Positions 50,805 to 60,449 of a DNA stretch of 64,000 bases are shown in pieces; positions within the stretch are counted from its first letter, which is position 1, and every line of letters begins with the position of its first letter. The notes beneath the pieces were generated by a model, which was not told the DNA's origin, did no database searches, and was given only the letters and a program-made list of their open reading frames with translations. A program made the position numbers and the translations under genes. Source of the stretch: Brumimicrobium ulvae (lineage in GTDB: Bacteria; Bacteroidota; Bacteroidia; Flavobacteriales_D; Crocinitomicaceae). The DNA lies in contig NZ_CANNGT010000010.1 in the NCBI RefSeq assembly GCF_947504225.1, positions 62,001 through 126,000 on the forward strand. Direction: 5' to 3'.

Positions 50805-52061
50805 ATGGAAGTAGTTGTGGATAATAAAGTACTAGAGTTTGTTGCTGACTTTAAGAAGCCGGAAGCGTCTTCTGAGGTTAGAAAACAAGCGATGGCTGCT
50901 TTAAGTGGGATGGATTTCCCTACTACACGGGTAGAAGAATGGAAGTACACACGTGTAGCGAAATACGTAAAAAGAAAATATAAACAAGTTCAAGCAACTG
51001 TAAATGTTGAGGACTATACAATTGAAGGCCTCGATGCACATGAATTGGTATTCGTAAATGGATATTTTGATGAAGCTCAATCTACCATCAAGGATGATGA
51101 CGCTGTTTCGATTCAAAAGATCGAGGAGCTGAATGAAGAATATTACTCTGATGTCGTTGATGGTACCGAAGAAAATGTGTTTTCTCTAATCAATAAAGCT
51201 TATCAAACTGGAGGTGTTTCTGTTGTTGTGAAAAAGAACAAAAAAGCAAAACACCCTATACACTTGATTCATGTTGTTGATGGAGAAGAGCTAATTGCTA
51301 ACACCCGTCACTTTGTTCACTTAGAAAGTGGTTCTAAAGCTGAAGTGGTAGCAACTTTTCATTCAAAGAATTCAACAAATAGCTTCACCAATGTTGCACT
51401 TGAAGGACATGTGGAATCAAACGCTAGTCTAACAATTAACAAATTGCAAACAGAAGCAAAAGATGTATTGCACATCTCCAATGAGTTTTTTGTACAAGAC
51501 GAAGGAAGTAATTTCTTAATCAATACCATTACGACTGGAGGTATTTTAACCCGAAACGGACTTGATGTTATTGTAGAAGGTGAAAACTGTCATACAGAAA
51601 TGAATGGTGCTTATCTTGGAACTGAGAATCAACACATAGATAACCATACGATTATTGACCAGCTTTACTCTAACTGTACTTCAAGTGAGTTGTATAAAGG
51701 AGTTATGGATGATAAATCTTCAGGTGTTTTTAACGGTAAAGTGATCGTACGCCAAGACGCACAAAAGATTGAAGCATACCAATCCAATAAAAACATTTTA
51801 CTTTCGAAAGGTGCAAATGTTTACTCAAAACCAGAATTAGAAATTTATGCAGATGACGTTCGTTGTTCGCATGGATCAACAATTGGTGAGTTGGATGAAG
51901 AAGCTGTTTACTACTTGCGTTCTCGTGGTATATCTGAAGCAAATGCACGACAACTATTGGTTGCTGCATTTATTGGTGATGTACTTGAAAAAGTAGAAAA
52001 CGAAGCTTTAAGGGCTTATATTGACAAATTATTCTTGACTGATTTTGGTTGGGAGTTTTAA
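50805..52061 (+). CDS. sufD: Fe-S cluster assembly protein SufD
   Basis: 418 residues. Recognisable SufD features: RVEEWKYTRVAKY near the start, the right-handed beta-helix centre, LGTENQHIDNHTIIDQ and KIEAYQSNKNILLSKGANVYSKPELEIYADDVRCSHGST (here in parts), then ARQLLVAAFIGDV. SufD pairs with SufB. The usual next genes, sufS and sufE, are not here; the next gene is a superoxide dismutase. Confidence 0.95.
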   Translation: MEVVVDNKVLEFVADFKKPEASSEVRKQAMAALSGMDFPTTRVEEWKYTRVAKYVKRKYKQVQATVNVEDYTIEGLDAHELVFVNGYFDEAQSTIKDDDAVSIQKIEELNEEYYSDVVDGTEENVFSLINKAYQTGGVSVVVKKNKKAKHPIHLIHVVDGEELIANTRHFVHLESGSKAEVVATFHSKNSTNSFTNVALEGHVESNASLTINKLQTEAKDVLHISNEFFVQDEGSNFLINTITTGGILTRNGLDVIVEGENCHTEMNGAYLGTENQHIDNHTIIDQLYSNCTSSELYKGVMDDKSSGVFNGKVIVRQDAQKIEAYQSNKNILLSKGANVYSKPELEIYADDVRCSHGSTIGELDEEAVYYLRSRGISEANARQLLVAAFIGDVLEKVENEALRAYIDKLFLTDFGWEF

Positions 52062-52120
52062 CACAACAAGTATTAAGAAAATTTAGGCTTTCCTATGAAG
52101 ATAAATTACCTTAATTTCTT

Positions 52121-52128
52121 TATATTTG
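52121..52128 (+). promoter_or_regulatory. -7 box of superoxide dismutase gene
   Basis: TATATTTG, 36 bp before the start codon. No good TTG at the usual distance. Confidence 0.5.
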
Positions 52129-52163
52129 AGTAAACAGATTTATTAACTTTAAAACATATTAAA

Positions 52164-52763
52164 ATGGCATTTGAATTACCAAATTTACCTTATGCACACG
52201 ATGCATTGGAACCACATATCGACGCAAAAACAATGGAAATCCACCACGGTAAACACCACCAAGGATATACCAACAACTTGAATGCAGCAATTAAAGGGAC
52301 TGACCTTGAAGGAAAGTCTATTGAAGATATTTTAGCAAATTGCAAAGATAACGCAGCTGTAAGAAATAACGGAGGTGGTTTTTATAACCACGACTTATTC
52401 TGGAAAGTTATGTCTCCAAATGGAGGTGGTGAACCAACAGGTGATATCAAAGCAGCAATTGATTCTGCATTTGGTTCATTCGAAGCGTTTAAAGATGAAT
52501 TTGCAAAAGCAGCAGCAACAAGATTTGGTTCTGGATGGGCTTGGCTTTGTGTAAAAGATGGAAAATTAGAGGTATGCTCAACACCAAACCAAGACAATCC
52601 GTTAATGGGATTAGGATGTGAAGGAACTCCAGTTTTAGGACTAGATGTTTGGGAACACGCATACTACTTGAACTACCAAAACAGAAGACCAGATTATATT
52701 AATGCATTTTTTAATGTAATTAACTGGGAAGAAGTAAACAAAAGATTTAATGCAGCGAAATAA
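52164..52763 (+). CDS. sod: Superoxide dismutase, Fe/Mn type
   Basis: 199 residues, full length. Metal ligands: His27 ([12 protein letters not shown]), His in [13 protein letters not shown], and Asp/His in [29 protein letters not shown] is the conserved core. The [11 protein letters not shown] and [18 protein letters not shown] pattern is common in iron or cambialistic enzymes of Bacteroidota, but metal choice is not certain from sequence. Signal-less and so cytoplasmic. Own promoter element and terminator; placed behind suf genes, both oxidative-stress functions. Confidence 0.94.
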   Translation: MAFELPNLPYAHDALEPHIDAKTMEIHHGKHHQGYTNNLNAAIKGTDLEGKSIEDILANCKDNAAVRNNGGGFYNHDLFWKVMSPNGGGEPTGDIKAAIDSAFGSFEAFKDEFAKAAATRFGSGWAWLCVKDGKLEVCSTPNQDNPLMGLGCEGTPVLGLDVWEHAYYLNYQNRRPDYINAFFNVINWEEVNKRFNAAK

Positions 52764-52817
52764 TATTTTAAATGCTCTGCAGTTGAACTGAAAAATTTAA
52801 ACTGTAGTGATACTAAA

Positions 52818-52846
52818 AGCCTCGACAAAATTGTTGAGGCTTTTTT
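52818..52846 (+). terminator. Terminator of superoxide dismutase gene
   Basis: AGCCTCGACAA/TTGTTGAGGCT with six T. Confidence 0.9.
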
Positions 52847-53000
52847 ATTACCTCAATTTCTGACCTCTTTTATTGATAGAATACTCTTGCGTTTATATTT
52901 GATAGGATGAATACATCTATCAAATGTCAATAAAGGAAACTTCCACCCTTCTTAAGCAATAAAAAACGAAGAGTAAGAAAAAAAGTAAGTACTAAAATCC

Positions 53001-53033
53001 AAAAACCCCAACAGATATTTTCTATTGGGGTTT
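53001..53033 (-). terminator. Terminator of the marC gene
   Basis: AAACCCCAA/TTGGGGTTT on the minus strand followed by five T; about 80 bp past the stop. Confidence 0.7.
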
Positions 53034-53114
53034 CTGTTTGTATAATTGTTTAACCTAAACCTGAATTAATCTATGAATCAACTGTATGATTCCTTAGACC
53101 AACAACCTTTATTG

Positions 53115-53711
53115 TTATTGAAACAATTGTGTTACGTTCGATGCGAACAGCTTAACAGCAATTGCCAATAATATAATTCCAAATACTTTCTTTAAAATCG
53201 CTACCCCACCTGGACCAAGTAAACGCTCTATTCTTCTGGTTAACTTTAATGTTGCATAAACCACTAGCATATTGATTGATATCGCGATTAAAATATTAAT
53301 CATTTCATATTCCGCACGAAGTGAAATCAAGGTAGTCATAGACCCCGCACCTGCAATGATTGGAAAGGCCAAGGGAACAATTCCTACACTTTTCCCTTTC
53401 ATAGGTGTCTCTCTAAAAATTTCAATGCCCATGATCATTTCCAATGCCATTGCAAAGAGAATAAATGCTCCGGCCACAGCAAATGACTCCACATTTACCC
53501 CAAAAAGCATCAACAAACTTTCTCCGGTAATTAAAAAGGCAATCATAATGATTAAAGAAACCATAGTGATTCTATTGGCATGAATGTCACCTGATGTTTC
53601 TTTGATCTTTATTATGATAGGAATAGATCCGATAATATCAATTACAGCGAATAAAACCATCGTTGCTTTAAATATTTCATTGAAATCTATTGAAGTAAAA
53701 AACTCACTCAT
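53115..53711 (-). CDS. MarC family inner-membrane protein
   Basis: 198 residues from the second ATG (MSEFFTSIDFNEIF). Six hydrophobic helices: about 14-33, 42-62, 68-88, 108-128, 138-158, 175-195. The family signature is seen in LFAVIDIIGSIPIII near the start and FPIIAGAGSMTTLI in the middle. The role of MarC proteins is unknown, despite the name; they were once linked to multiple antibiotic resistance. Own terminator. Confidence 0.9.
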   Translation of the reverse strand: MSEFFTSIDFNEIFKATMVLFAVIDIIGSIPIIIKIKETSGDIHANRITMVSLIIMIAFLITGESLLMLFGVNVESFAVAGAFILFAMALEMIMGIEIFRETPMKGKSVGIVPLAFPIIAGAGSMTTLISLRAEYEMINILIAISINMLVVYATLKLTRRIERLLGPGGVAILKKVFGIILLAIAVKLFASNVTQLFQ

Positions 53712-53990
53712 AATCAATACTTTTAATTGTTTCTCTCCTTAAAAAGTGCGCAAAGATAATGGCTTTTAAACTCTTAGCGAATTTATTGTGAAATTTTCTG
53801 AAATATATTCGCTTAGAAGTCCTACAATTAAAGCAGAATAAGCAATTAGAGAGAAAATAAATGAGCAGTAGCTACTTGTCAATGGTGGTAATAGTTGCTC
53901 TTTCCACACCATGACTCCCTAATATCATTTGTTTACTTTGTCCATTTTTATTGCAAATGTATATGCTGAATGGAGGAGGAGAATTTAAAC

Positions 53991-54836
53991 AACCCAGTCT
54001 TTTGATTCAATTGGCGAGGGATTTATCCATGACTTATGCGCAAGCAAATGATTGATTAGTGATTTTAACCACTTTTATGCGTAAATCTTTCAATGAAATA
54101 GTTTATTCTAATTGATAAAAGCCGTTAAAACGGCTAATGTTATAAAGCCTTAAACTATTGAATGCGGGATGAATCCCACATCAATAGGTGTTGTAAAGAT
54201 TTTGGAGACGTTTATCACACCAAATAACATTGCTCTAGCTGAATAGAATTCAAGCAATCCAATCTTTTGATTCAATTGGCGAGGGATTTATCCATGACTT
54301 ATGCGCAAGCAAATGATTGATTAGTGATTTTAACCACTTTTATGCGTAAATCTTTCAATGAAATAGTTTATTCTAATTGATAAAAAGCCGTTAAAACGGC
54401 TAATGTTATTAAGCCTTAAACTATTGAATGCGGGATGAATCCCGCATCAATAGCTGCTGTAAAGAATTTGGAGACGTTTATCACACCAAATAACATTACT
54501 CTAACTGAATAGAATTCAAGCAACCCAGTCTTTTGATTCAATTGGTGAAGGATTTATCCATGACTTATGCGCAAGCAAATGATTGATTAGTGATTTTAAC
54601 CACTTTTATGCATAAATCTTTCAATGAAATAGTTTATTCTAATTGATAAAAAGCCGTTAAAACGGCTAATGTTATTAAGCCTTAAACTATTGAATGCGGG
54701 ATGAATCCCGCATCAAAAGCTGCTGTAAAGAATTTGGAGACGTTTATCACACCAAATAACATTGCTCTAGCTGAATAGAATTCAAGCAACCCAATCTTTT
54801 GATTCAATTGGCGAGGGATTTATCCATGACTTATGA
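53991..54836. repeat. Tandem repeat, 265/266-bp unit, three copies plus a partial fourth
   Basis: Units begin at about 53991, 54256, 54522 and 54788. Each has hairpins GCCGTTAAAACGGC and GCGGGATGAATCCCGC plus AT-rich spacers. In copy 1 the second stem is GGGATGAATCCCAC, so one arm has changed. The fourth unit breaks near 54836. No gene in 53720-55000. Confidence 0.93.
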
Positions 54837-55006
54837 AGAATCTGCTTTTCACTCCTACTCTATTAAGTCGATACAGTAAAACTTTTTATGGTAGAGAAAG
54901 AGAACTTGTGAGAACAGAGTATATATAAGTGAGTGTGAGAGAACAGAATGAAGAAAAAAACAGAGTGGAATTTTCGCTTTCGCTCTCATTCTCACTCTGT
55001 TTTTAG

Positions 55007-55088
55007 TACCCGGGGCGGGAATCGAACCCGCACTCTCGAAAGAATTGGATTTTGAATCCAACGCGTCTACCAATTCCGCCACCCGGGC
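55007..55088 (-). tRNA. tRNA-Leu (anticodon CAA)
   Basis: 82-nt class II tRNA on the minus strand. Acceptor GCCCGGG/CCCGGGT (first pair G-T), discriminator A, anticodon stem TTGGA/TCCAA with loop TTCAAAA giving CAA, long variable arm and GGTTCGATTC T-loop. The long variable arm and anticodon identify leucine. Confidence 0.95.
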
Positions 55089-55173
55089 TTGAATTGGGTT
55101 TGCAAATTTAAGTAAATAATATTATGCAACAACAAAAATCTAAAGTGTTTTTGAAAGATTTTTTAATAAAGAC

Positions 55174-55203
55174 AAAAAAAGCTCCGACATTACTGTCGGA
55201 GCT
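55174..55203 (-). terminator. Terminator of the 1652-aa protein gene
   Basis: GCTCCGACA-GTAA-TGTCGGAGC followed by seven T on the minus strand. Confidence 0.9.
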
Positions 55204-55228
55204 TTTCATTATTTTATTAAGAAGTGCC

Positions 55229-58200
55229 TTACTGCTTCACAATTTTGAAAGTTTTATGACCTTCATTATTGTATACACGTAAAGTATAGATTCCTTTTTC
55301 AAGGTGATCAATTGTAAGTGTTGCTTCTGTTGCATTGTTTAATGCACTGTTTTCAACCATAACTACTCTACCGTTCATGTCTAACATTTCAATTCTTAAA
55401 GATGAAGTGTTAGATGGATTCACGATGTTTAATACACTAGTTGTTGGATTAGGGTATACTGAGATGTTACCAAGAATTTCTTCATTTACATCAGCAGTAC
55501 AACCACCGTCAACAGTCACTGTGATTACAGCTGTTTGATCAGGACATGCTCCAGAACCAACAACTTCGTAAGTATAGTCGTAATTACCAGCAGTAAATGA
55601 TGATAGAATCACCGAGCTAGCTAAAGGCGTATTCATTGAGTTGTACCAAGTACCTCCGGCATCAGCATCTGCACTCAATAAAGTATCCAAATCAACTTGC
55701 TCTCCTTTACATACAGTAATTGCATTGTCATTACCAGCAGAAACTTCAGTGTCTACTGTTAAGTTTAATGTAACAATCGAGTCACAACCGTTTGCTGCTC
55801 CCCCTACAATTGTATGCATTGCAGTGTTATTAGAAGCAGTGTATTCCACTCCATCAATCCATGTAAATGGACCACATGAAGCTTGTACATCTGTACCCGT
55901 TGCAACTTGATTAATTGTTAAGTCTAATGTTACAATAGAATCACATCCATTTGCTGCACCTCCAACAATCGTATACATTGCAGTGTTATTAGACGCTGTG
56001 TATTCTACTCCGTCAATCCACGTAAAGCTACCACAAGCAGTTTGAGTATCTGTTCCTGTTGCTGAAGTGTTGATTGTCAAAGTTAGTGTTACAGTACTGT
56101 CACAACCTGCGGAATTGGTTAATACATGAGTTGCCGTTCCTGAAGCTGTGTAGGTTGTTCCAAACCATTCAAAACTATCACAAGCAACTGCTGTTGTATC
56201 ACCTGTAGTGGGTGTACATGTAGTCGTAGAGAATGATAATGGACCAACCCAAGTCCCTTGATTAACACCACAATCAGATTGAATGTAAACATCGTAATCT
56301 GTACCTTGTGTCAACCCAGTCAAAGTATAAGGATTTGCTGTAACTCCAGTTTCAGTAGTTCCTGTTCCTTGAGTGAATCCATTTGCTCCGTATTCGATAT
56401 TCCATTCTGTTGCTGTTCCGTTAGCTGTCCAAGACAGATCTACTGAAGAACCAGTCATGTTTGACGCAACAAAATCAGTTGGATCTAGACAAGGCGGAGC
56501 CGGAAGAACCTCAAAAGTATAGTCTTCGAACTCACCGTAAGTAAACCCTGTCTCACAAGGATCTGCATCACCTGAATCTGAAAGCCAGTGACTTACGATA
56601 CGCATTCTCTTGGGCCCAGGCGTTGTACCTACAGGAACCGTTATTGTCCCTGTATGAGTTGCAGAATAACCAGAACTTTGATAAACTACGTCCGAGGCAT
56701 CAAACTGAAAGTCATTATCCCAATCAATCCAAACTCTAAATCCAGCAGTACCACCAACAATGGTAGTAGAAAAATCTATCGTTTGACCCAGTGTTTGAGA
56801 AATTTGCTGTGCAGTAAAGTCACCATATCCATCTACAGAGAATCCAGTTCCATTATTCGTTACATCCTGAACTCCATTGGTCGTTGAAAAGTCATCGATA
56901 TACCTTGAAGCATTAGTTGCTTGAGGTGTACAATAGGTATTAGAAAATGCAAAAGGTCCAGCCCACGTACTAAGGTCACCTCCTCCACAATCAGATTGAA
57001 CATAGAATTCATAATCTGTATTTGGAGTTATGGTAATTGTATGTGGATTTGTAGTCGCTGTTTCTACAGTTCCTGTTCCTGGAGTGAATCCAGCAGGACC
57101 GTACTCAACATTCCAAGTTGTAGCAGAATTATTTTCTGTCCAAGTTAAATCAACAGATGTTGAACTTAAGTTTTGAATCGCCAAATCTGTAGGTGCTAAG
57201 CACGATGGTGTTTCATAAACTGCGATATCATCAACAGAAAGATACCAAGGAGAACCATTTACGATTCCTTTGATTCCGATATAATAAACTCCTGACGTTG
57301 CAGGTGTAAACGTCCCTGTTAGTAATTGATATTGATTATCTACAACACCTGTCTCAGCAACAATAACATCAGTCATTGATGCTGCATCTCCTGAAGCACC
57401 ATAACTAATTTCTACTTTAGCATTCGCAGCTGTAGAACCATCTTGACGGGCATAAATATCCATCGTATACGATGTTCCCCCTACAAGTTGAACTGGAATA
57501 AACATCCAATCCGTATTACTATATGTTAAGAAAGCATTCCAAGCTCCTGTTCTTGGAGAACGATTATATGACGTTAAAGTATTGTTCGCTGTCCAGGCTT
57601 GTGTTCCAACTTCTGCTTCTTGTGATAAACAACCACCAACATCAGTATTGTGCGTATACCCAGTTTCAAATCCTTCAAAGTAAGGAATGCCATAAGGGAC
57701 GCACAATGTTGTAAATGTAAAAGGACCAGTCCATGGACTAAGGTCACCTCCTCCACAATCTGCCTGAACATACACTTCATATTGAGTGTTGTCTGAAAGG
57801 CCTGTTAAGTTATGTGGATTCGTTGTTGCATTCACCGTGGTTCCACTTCCTTGAGTGAATCCTACAGGACCGTACTCAATATTCCAAGCTGTTTCTGAAC
57901 CTCCGTTGGTCCATCCTATATCAGCTGAAGTTGTGGTAATATTCGAAGCCATTAAACTTGAAGGTGGTAAACATGAAGGTGTTTCATAAACTGCGATATC
58001 ATCAACAGAAAGATACCAAGGAGAACTATTTACGATTCCTTTGATTCCGATATAATAAACTCCTGACGTTGCAGGTGTAAACGTCCCTGTTAGTAATTGA
58101 TATTGATTATCTACAACACCTGTCTCAGCAATAATAACATCAGTCATTGATGCTGCATCTCCTGAAGCACCATAACTAATTTCTACTTTAGCATTCGCAG

Positions 58201-60187
58201 CTGTAGAACCATCTTGACGGGCATAAATATCCATCGTATAAGATGTTCCCCCTACAAGTTGAACTGGAATAAACATCCAATCTGTATTACTATATCCTAA
58301 GAAAGCATTCCAATCTCCTGTTCTCGGAGTACGGTTATATGTTGTCAAAGTATTATTAGCTTTCCAAGTTGATGTTCCAGCTTCAGATTCTTGAGTTAAA
58401 CAACCATCAACATCAGTATTGTGGGTATACCCAGTTTCAAATCCTTCAAAGTAAGGAATGCCATAAGGGACACATAATGTTGTAAACGTATAAGGTCCAA
58501 ACCAATAGCTTTGGTCAGTTCCTCCACAATCTGCCTGAACATACACCTCATATTGAGTATTGTCTGAAAGGCCTGTTAAGTTATGTGGATTCGTTGTTGC
58601 ATTCACCGTGGTTCCACTTCCTTGAGTGAATCCAGCAGGACCGTACTCAACATTCCAAGCTGTTTCTGAACCTCCGTTGGTCCATCCTATATCAGCTGAA
58701 GTCGCAGTAATATTTGAAGCCATTAAGTTTGAAGGTGGTAAACAGCTCGGTGGAGCAGTAATTGTCAAAGTATAATCTTCAAACTCTGCTCTGGTTCTAT
58801 CTGCACAAGGATCAGAAGGATTACTAGAGCTATAATCTATAGTAATTCTCATTCTATAATTGCCTAAGGAAGTTCCTGAAGGAACCGAAATAGTTCCTGT
58901 AAAAGGGCCGTTTCCATACCCTGTAGTGTTGAATACTTTTTCCGTTGCATTATCAAACACTAAGTCATTGTTCCAGTCAATCCAAATTGCAAACCCTACA
59001 GTACCACCAACGATTTCAGCATTAAAATCAAAGCTTCCTAGTTCGTAACTTGAAACGGCTTGCGCTGTTCCATCAAAATAACCTCCAGCTGTATGACCAG
59101 AAGCCAAGTTGGAGATGTTTGTTGAACCATTTGAGGTCGTAAAGTTGTCAATATAAGTCGCAGTCCCAGATGCTGAAGGCAAACAATATCCAGTATAAAA
59201 ACTGAATGGTCCAGCCCAAGTACTTTGGTCAGTCCCACCACAATCAGCTTGAACATAAAACTCATAAGCTGTTTCTGCTGTTAAACCTGTCAAGTTATGT
59301 GGATTTGATGTTGTATTCACTACAGTCCCACTTCCTTGAGAGAAACCTGCAGCACCGTATTCAACATTCCAAGCTGTTTCTGAACCTCCGTTGGTCCATC
59401 CTAAATCAGCTGAAGTTGTGGTTAGGTTTGTTATTGCTAAATCTGTAGGAGCTGGACAACTAGGTGGAGTTGTAAACTCGAAAGGTCCAACCCAATTACT
59501 TTGATCAGTTCCGCCACAGTCAGACTGCACATAGAACTCATAAACAGTTTCTGGTGTTAACCCTGTTAAGTTATGTGGATTAGTTGTTGTTCCATTTACC
59601 ATAGTTCCACTTCCTTGAGAGAAACCTGCAGCACCGTATTCAACATTCCATGTTGTAGCAGTTCCAAACTCAGTCCATCCTAAATCAACAGTTGTTGCCG
59701 TTAGGTTTGTAATTCCAAGATCTAATGGATCCGGACATGCAGGAGCTTCAAAAAGTGTAACAACAATATTTGACCAATCCGCATCGGATGGACTATATGA
59801 CTGATTCAGATCTAAAGTTAATAATCCGTCAACTGAAGGGTCATATAGAGAAGTCAAAGAACCGGAAAATGTCAGCGTTGTTGCTGCACCACTATTCGCA
59901 GAACCAGTAGTTGGAGGGTCAATTGTCACACTCCCTCCTGAAGTATTAAATGTTAAATCTGTCTCTGAAGCCCATGCGCTACTTGTACTTACCCAATCTA
60001 CTGACACTGAAAAAGAATCATATAGGCCAGCAGGAACTGCTGCCGCATTCGCTGCATCATTTATTAGGACATTCTCCGCTGTACCTCCGGACACACTTAT
60101 TGGACCTGTAACAGTCGGAAATGTGAATTGTCCATAACTCCATAAAGAAAGCATGAACGATAGGAATAAAAGTAATTTTTTTCTCAT
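55229..60187 (-). CDS. Giant T9SS-secreted protein with fibronectin III, GEVED and adhesin-like modules
   Basis: 1652 residues. Signal peptide (LFLSFMLSLWSYGQ). An N-terminal beta domain (to about 150) is followed by alternating fibronectin III modules (each opening PSCLPP or SCPAPTDL and carrying GW-T-GGSETAWNVEYG), GEVED domains (about 333-478 and 1085-1226, with RAEFEDYTL), and two near-identical choice-of-anchor-J-like modules (about 574-738 and 829-994, YFEGFETGYTHNTDV ... YYIGIKGIV). Residues about 1330-1485 hold three CDSxxxL repeats. The last 80 residues are a type A T9SS sorting domain (SVYPNPTTSVLNI ... GIYTLRVYNNEG). It is exported and attached to the cell surface, likely for adhesion or gliding. 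Confidence 0.9.
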   Translation of the reverse strand: MRKKLLLFLSFMLSLWSYGQFTFPTVTGPISVSGGTAENVLINDAANAAAVPAGLYDSFSVSVDWVSTSSAWASETDLTFNTSGGSVTIDPPTTGSANSGAATTLTFSGSLTSLYDPSVDGLLTLDLNQSYSPSDADWSNIVVTLFEAPACPDPLDLGITNLTATTVDLGWTEFGTATTWNVEYGAAGFSQGSGTMVNGTTTNPHNLTGLTPETVYEFYVQSDCGGTDQSNWVGPFEFTTPPSCPAPTDLAITNLTTTSADLGWTNGGSETAWNVEYGAAGFSQGSGTVVNTTSNPHNLTGLTAETAYEFYVQADCGGTDQSTWAGPFSFYTGYCLPSASGTATYIDNFTTSNGSTNISNLASGHTAGGYFDGTAQAVSSYELGSFDFNAEIVGGTVGFAIWIDWNNDLVFDNATEKVFNTTGYGNGPFTGTISVPSGTSLGNYRMRITIDYSSSNPSDPCADRTRAEFEDYTLTITAPPSCLPPSNLMASNITATSADIGWTNGGSETAWNVEYGPAGFTQGSGTTVNATTNPHNLTGLSDNTQYEVYVQADCGGTDQSYWFGPYTFTTLCVPYGIPYFEGFETGYTHNTDVDGCLTQESEAGTSTWKANNTLTTYNRTPRTGDWNAFLGYSNTDWMFIPVQLVGGTSYTMDIYARQDGSTAANAKVEISYGASGDAASMTDVIIAETGVVDNQYQLLTGTFTPATSGVYYIGIKGIVNSSPWYLSVDDIAVYETPSCLPPSSLMASNITTTSADIGWTNGGSETAWNIEYGPVGFTQGSGTTVNATTNPHNLTGLSDNTQYEVYVQADCGGGDLSPWTGPFTFTTLCVPYGIPYFEGFETGYTHNTDVGGCLSQEAEVGTQAWTANNTLTSYNRSPRTGAWNAFLTYSNTDWMFIPVQLVGGTSYTMDIYARQDGSTAANAKVEISYGASGDAASMTDVIVAETGVVDNQYQLLTGTFTPATSGVYYIGIKGIVNGSPWYLSVDDIAVYETPSCLAPTDLAIQNLSSTSVDLTWTENNSATTWNVEYGPAGFTPGTGTVETATTNPHTITITPNTDYEFYVQSDCGGGDLSTWAGPFAFSNTYCTPQATNASRYIDDFSTTNGVQDVTNNGTGFSVDGYGDFTAQQISQTLGQTIDFSTTIVGGTAGFRVWIDWDNDFQFDASDVVYQSSGYSATHTGTITVPVGTTPGPKRMRIVSHWLSDSGDADPCETGFTYGEFEDYTFEVLPAPPCLDPTDFVASNMTGSSVDLSWTANGTATEWNIEYGANGFTQGTGTTETGVTANPYTLTGLTQGTDYDVYIQSDCGVNQGTWVGPLSFSTTTCTPTTGDTTAVACDSFEWFGTTYTASGTATHVLTNSAGCDSTVTLTLTINTSATGTDTQTACGSFTWIDGVEYTASNNTAMYTIVGGAANGCDSIVTLDLTINQVATGTDVQASCGPFTWIDGVEYTASNNTAMHTIVGGAANGCDSIVTLNLTVDTEVSAGNDNAITVCKGEQVDLDTLLSADADAGGTWYNSMNTPLASSVILSSFTAGNYDYTYEVVGSGACPDQTAVITVTVDGGCTADVNEEILGNISVYPNPTTSVLNIVNPSNTSSLRIEMLDMNGRVVMVENSALNNATEATLTIDHLEKGIYTLRVYNNEGHKTFKIVKQ

Positions 60188-60398
60188 AAACTTAGTGTTT
60201 TTTGATATTAATATTAACTGTAAATATAGTTAATAATAATTGTTAAAAAAATCTTATATTGTTTTATTGTTATAGATATGAGTTCATTACACCTCCATCA
60301 AAAAAGCCCTCCTACGTTTTATTTTGATGTTCCTAAAAAATACAGCCCTTACACAACACGGAAACTCGGGAAAACATTAAAAATTTTGGCATAAATGC

Positions 60399-60426
60399 AA
60401 AAGTCCCGACATTGCTGCCGGGACTT
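60399..60426 (-). terminator. Terminator of the 1123-aa protein gene
   Basis: AAGTCCCG-CA/TG-CGGGACTT pairs; four T follow on the minus strand. Similar in layout to the terminator of the paralogue. Confidence 0.75.
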
Positions 60427-60449
60427 TTCATTATTTTAAAAGAAGTGAC

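Noticed and set aside
53991..54836. CRISPR array or IS remnant
   Set aside because: Units are 265-266 bp, copied throughout, without spacers, terminal inverted repeats or transposase sequence.
54855..55082. 75-aa minus-strand open frame
   Set aside because: It is the antisense reading of tRNA-Leu and its flank.
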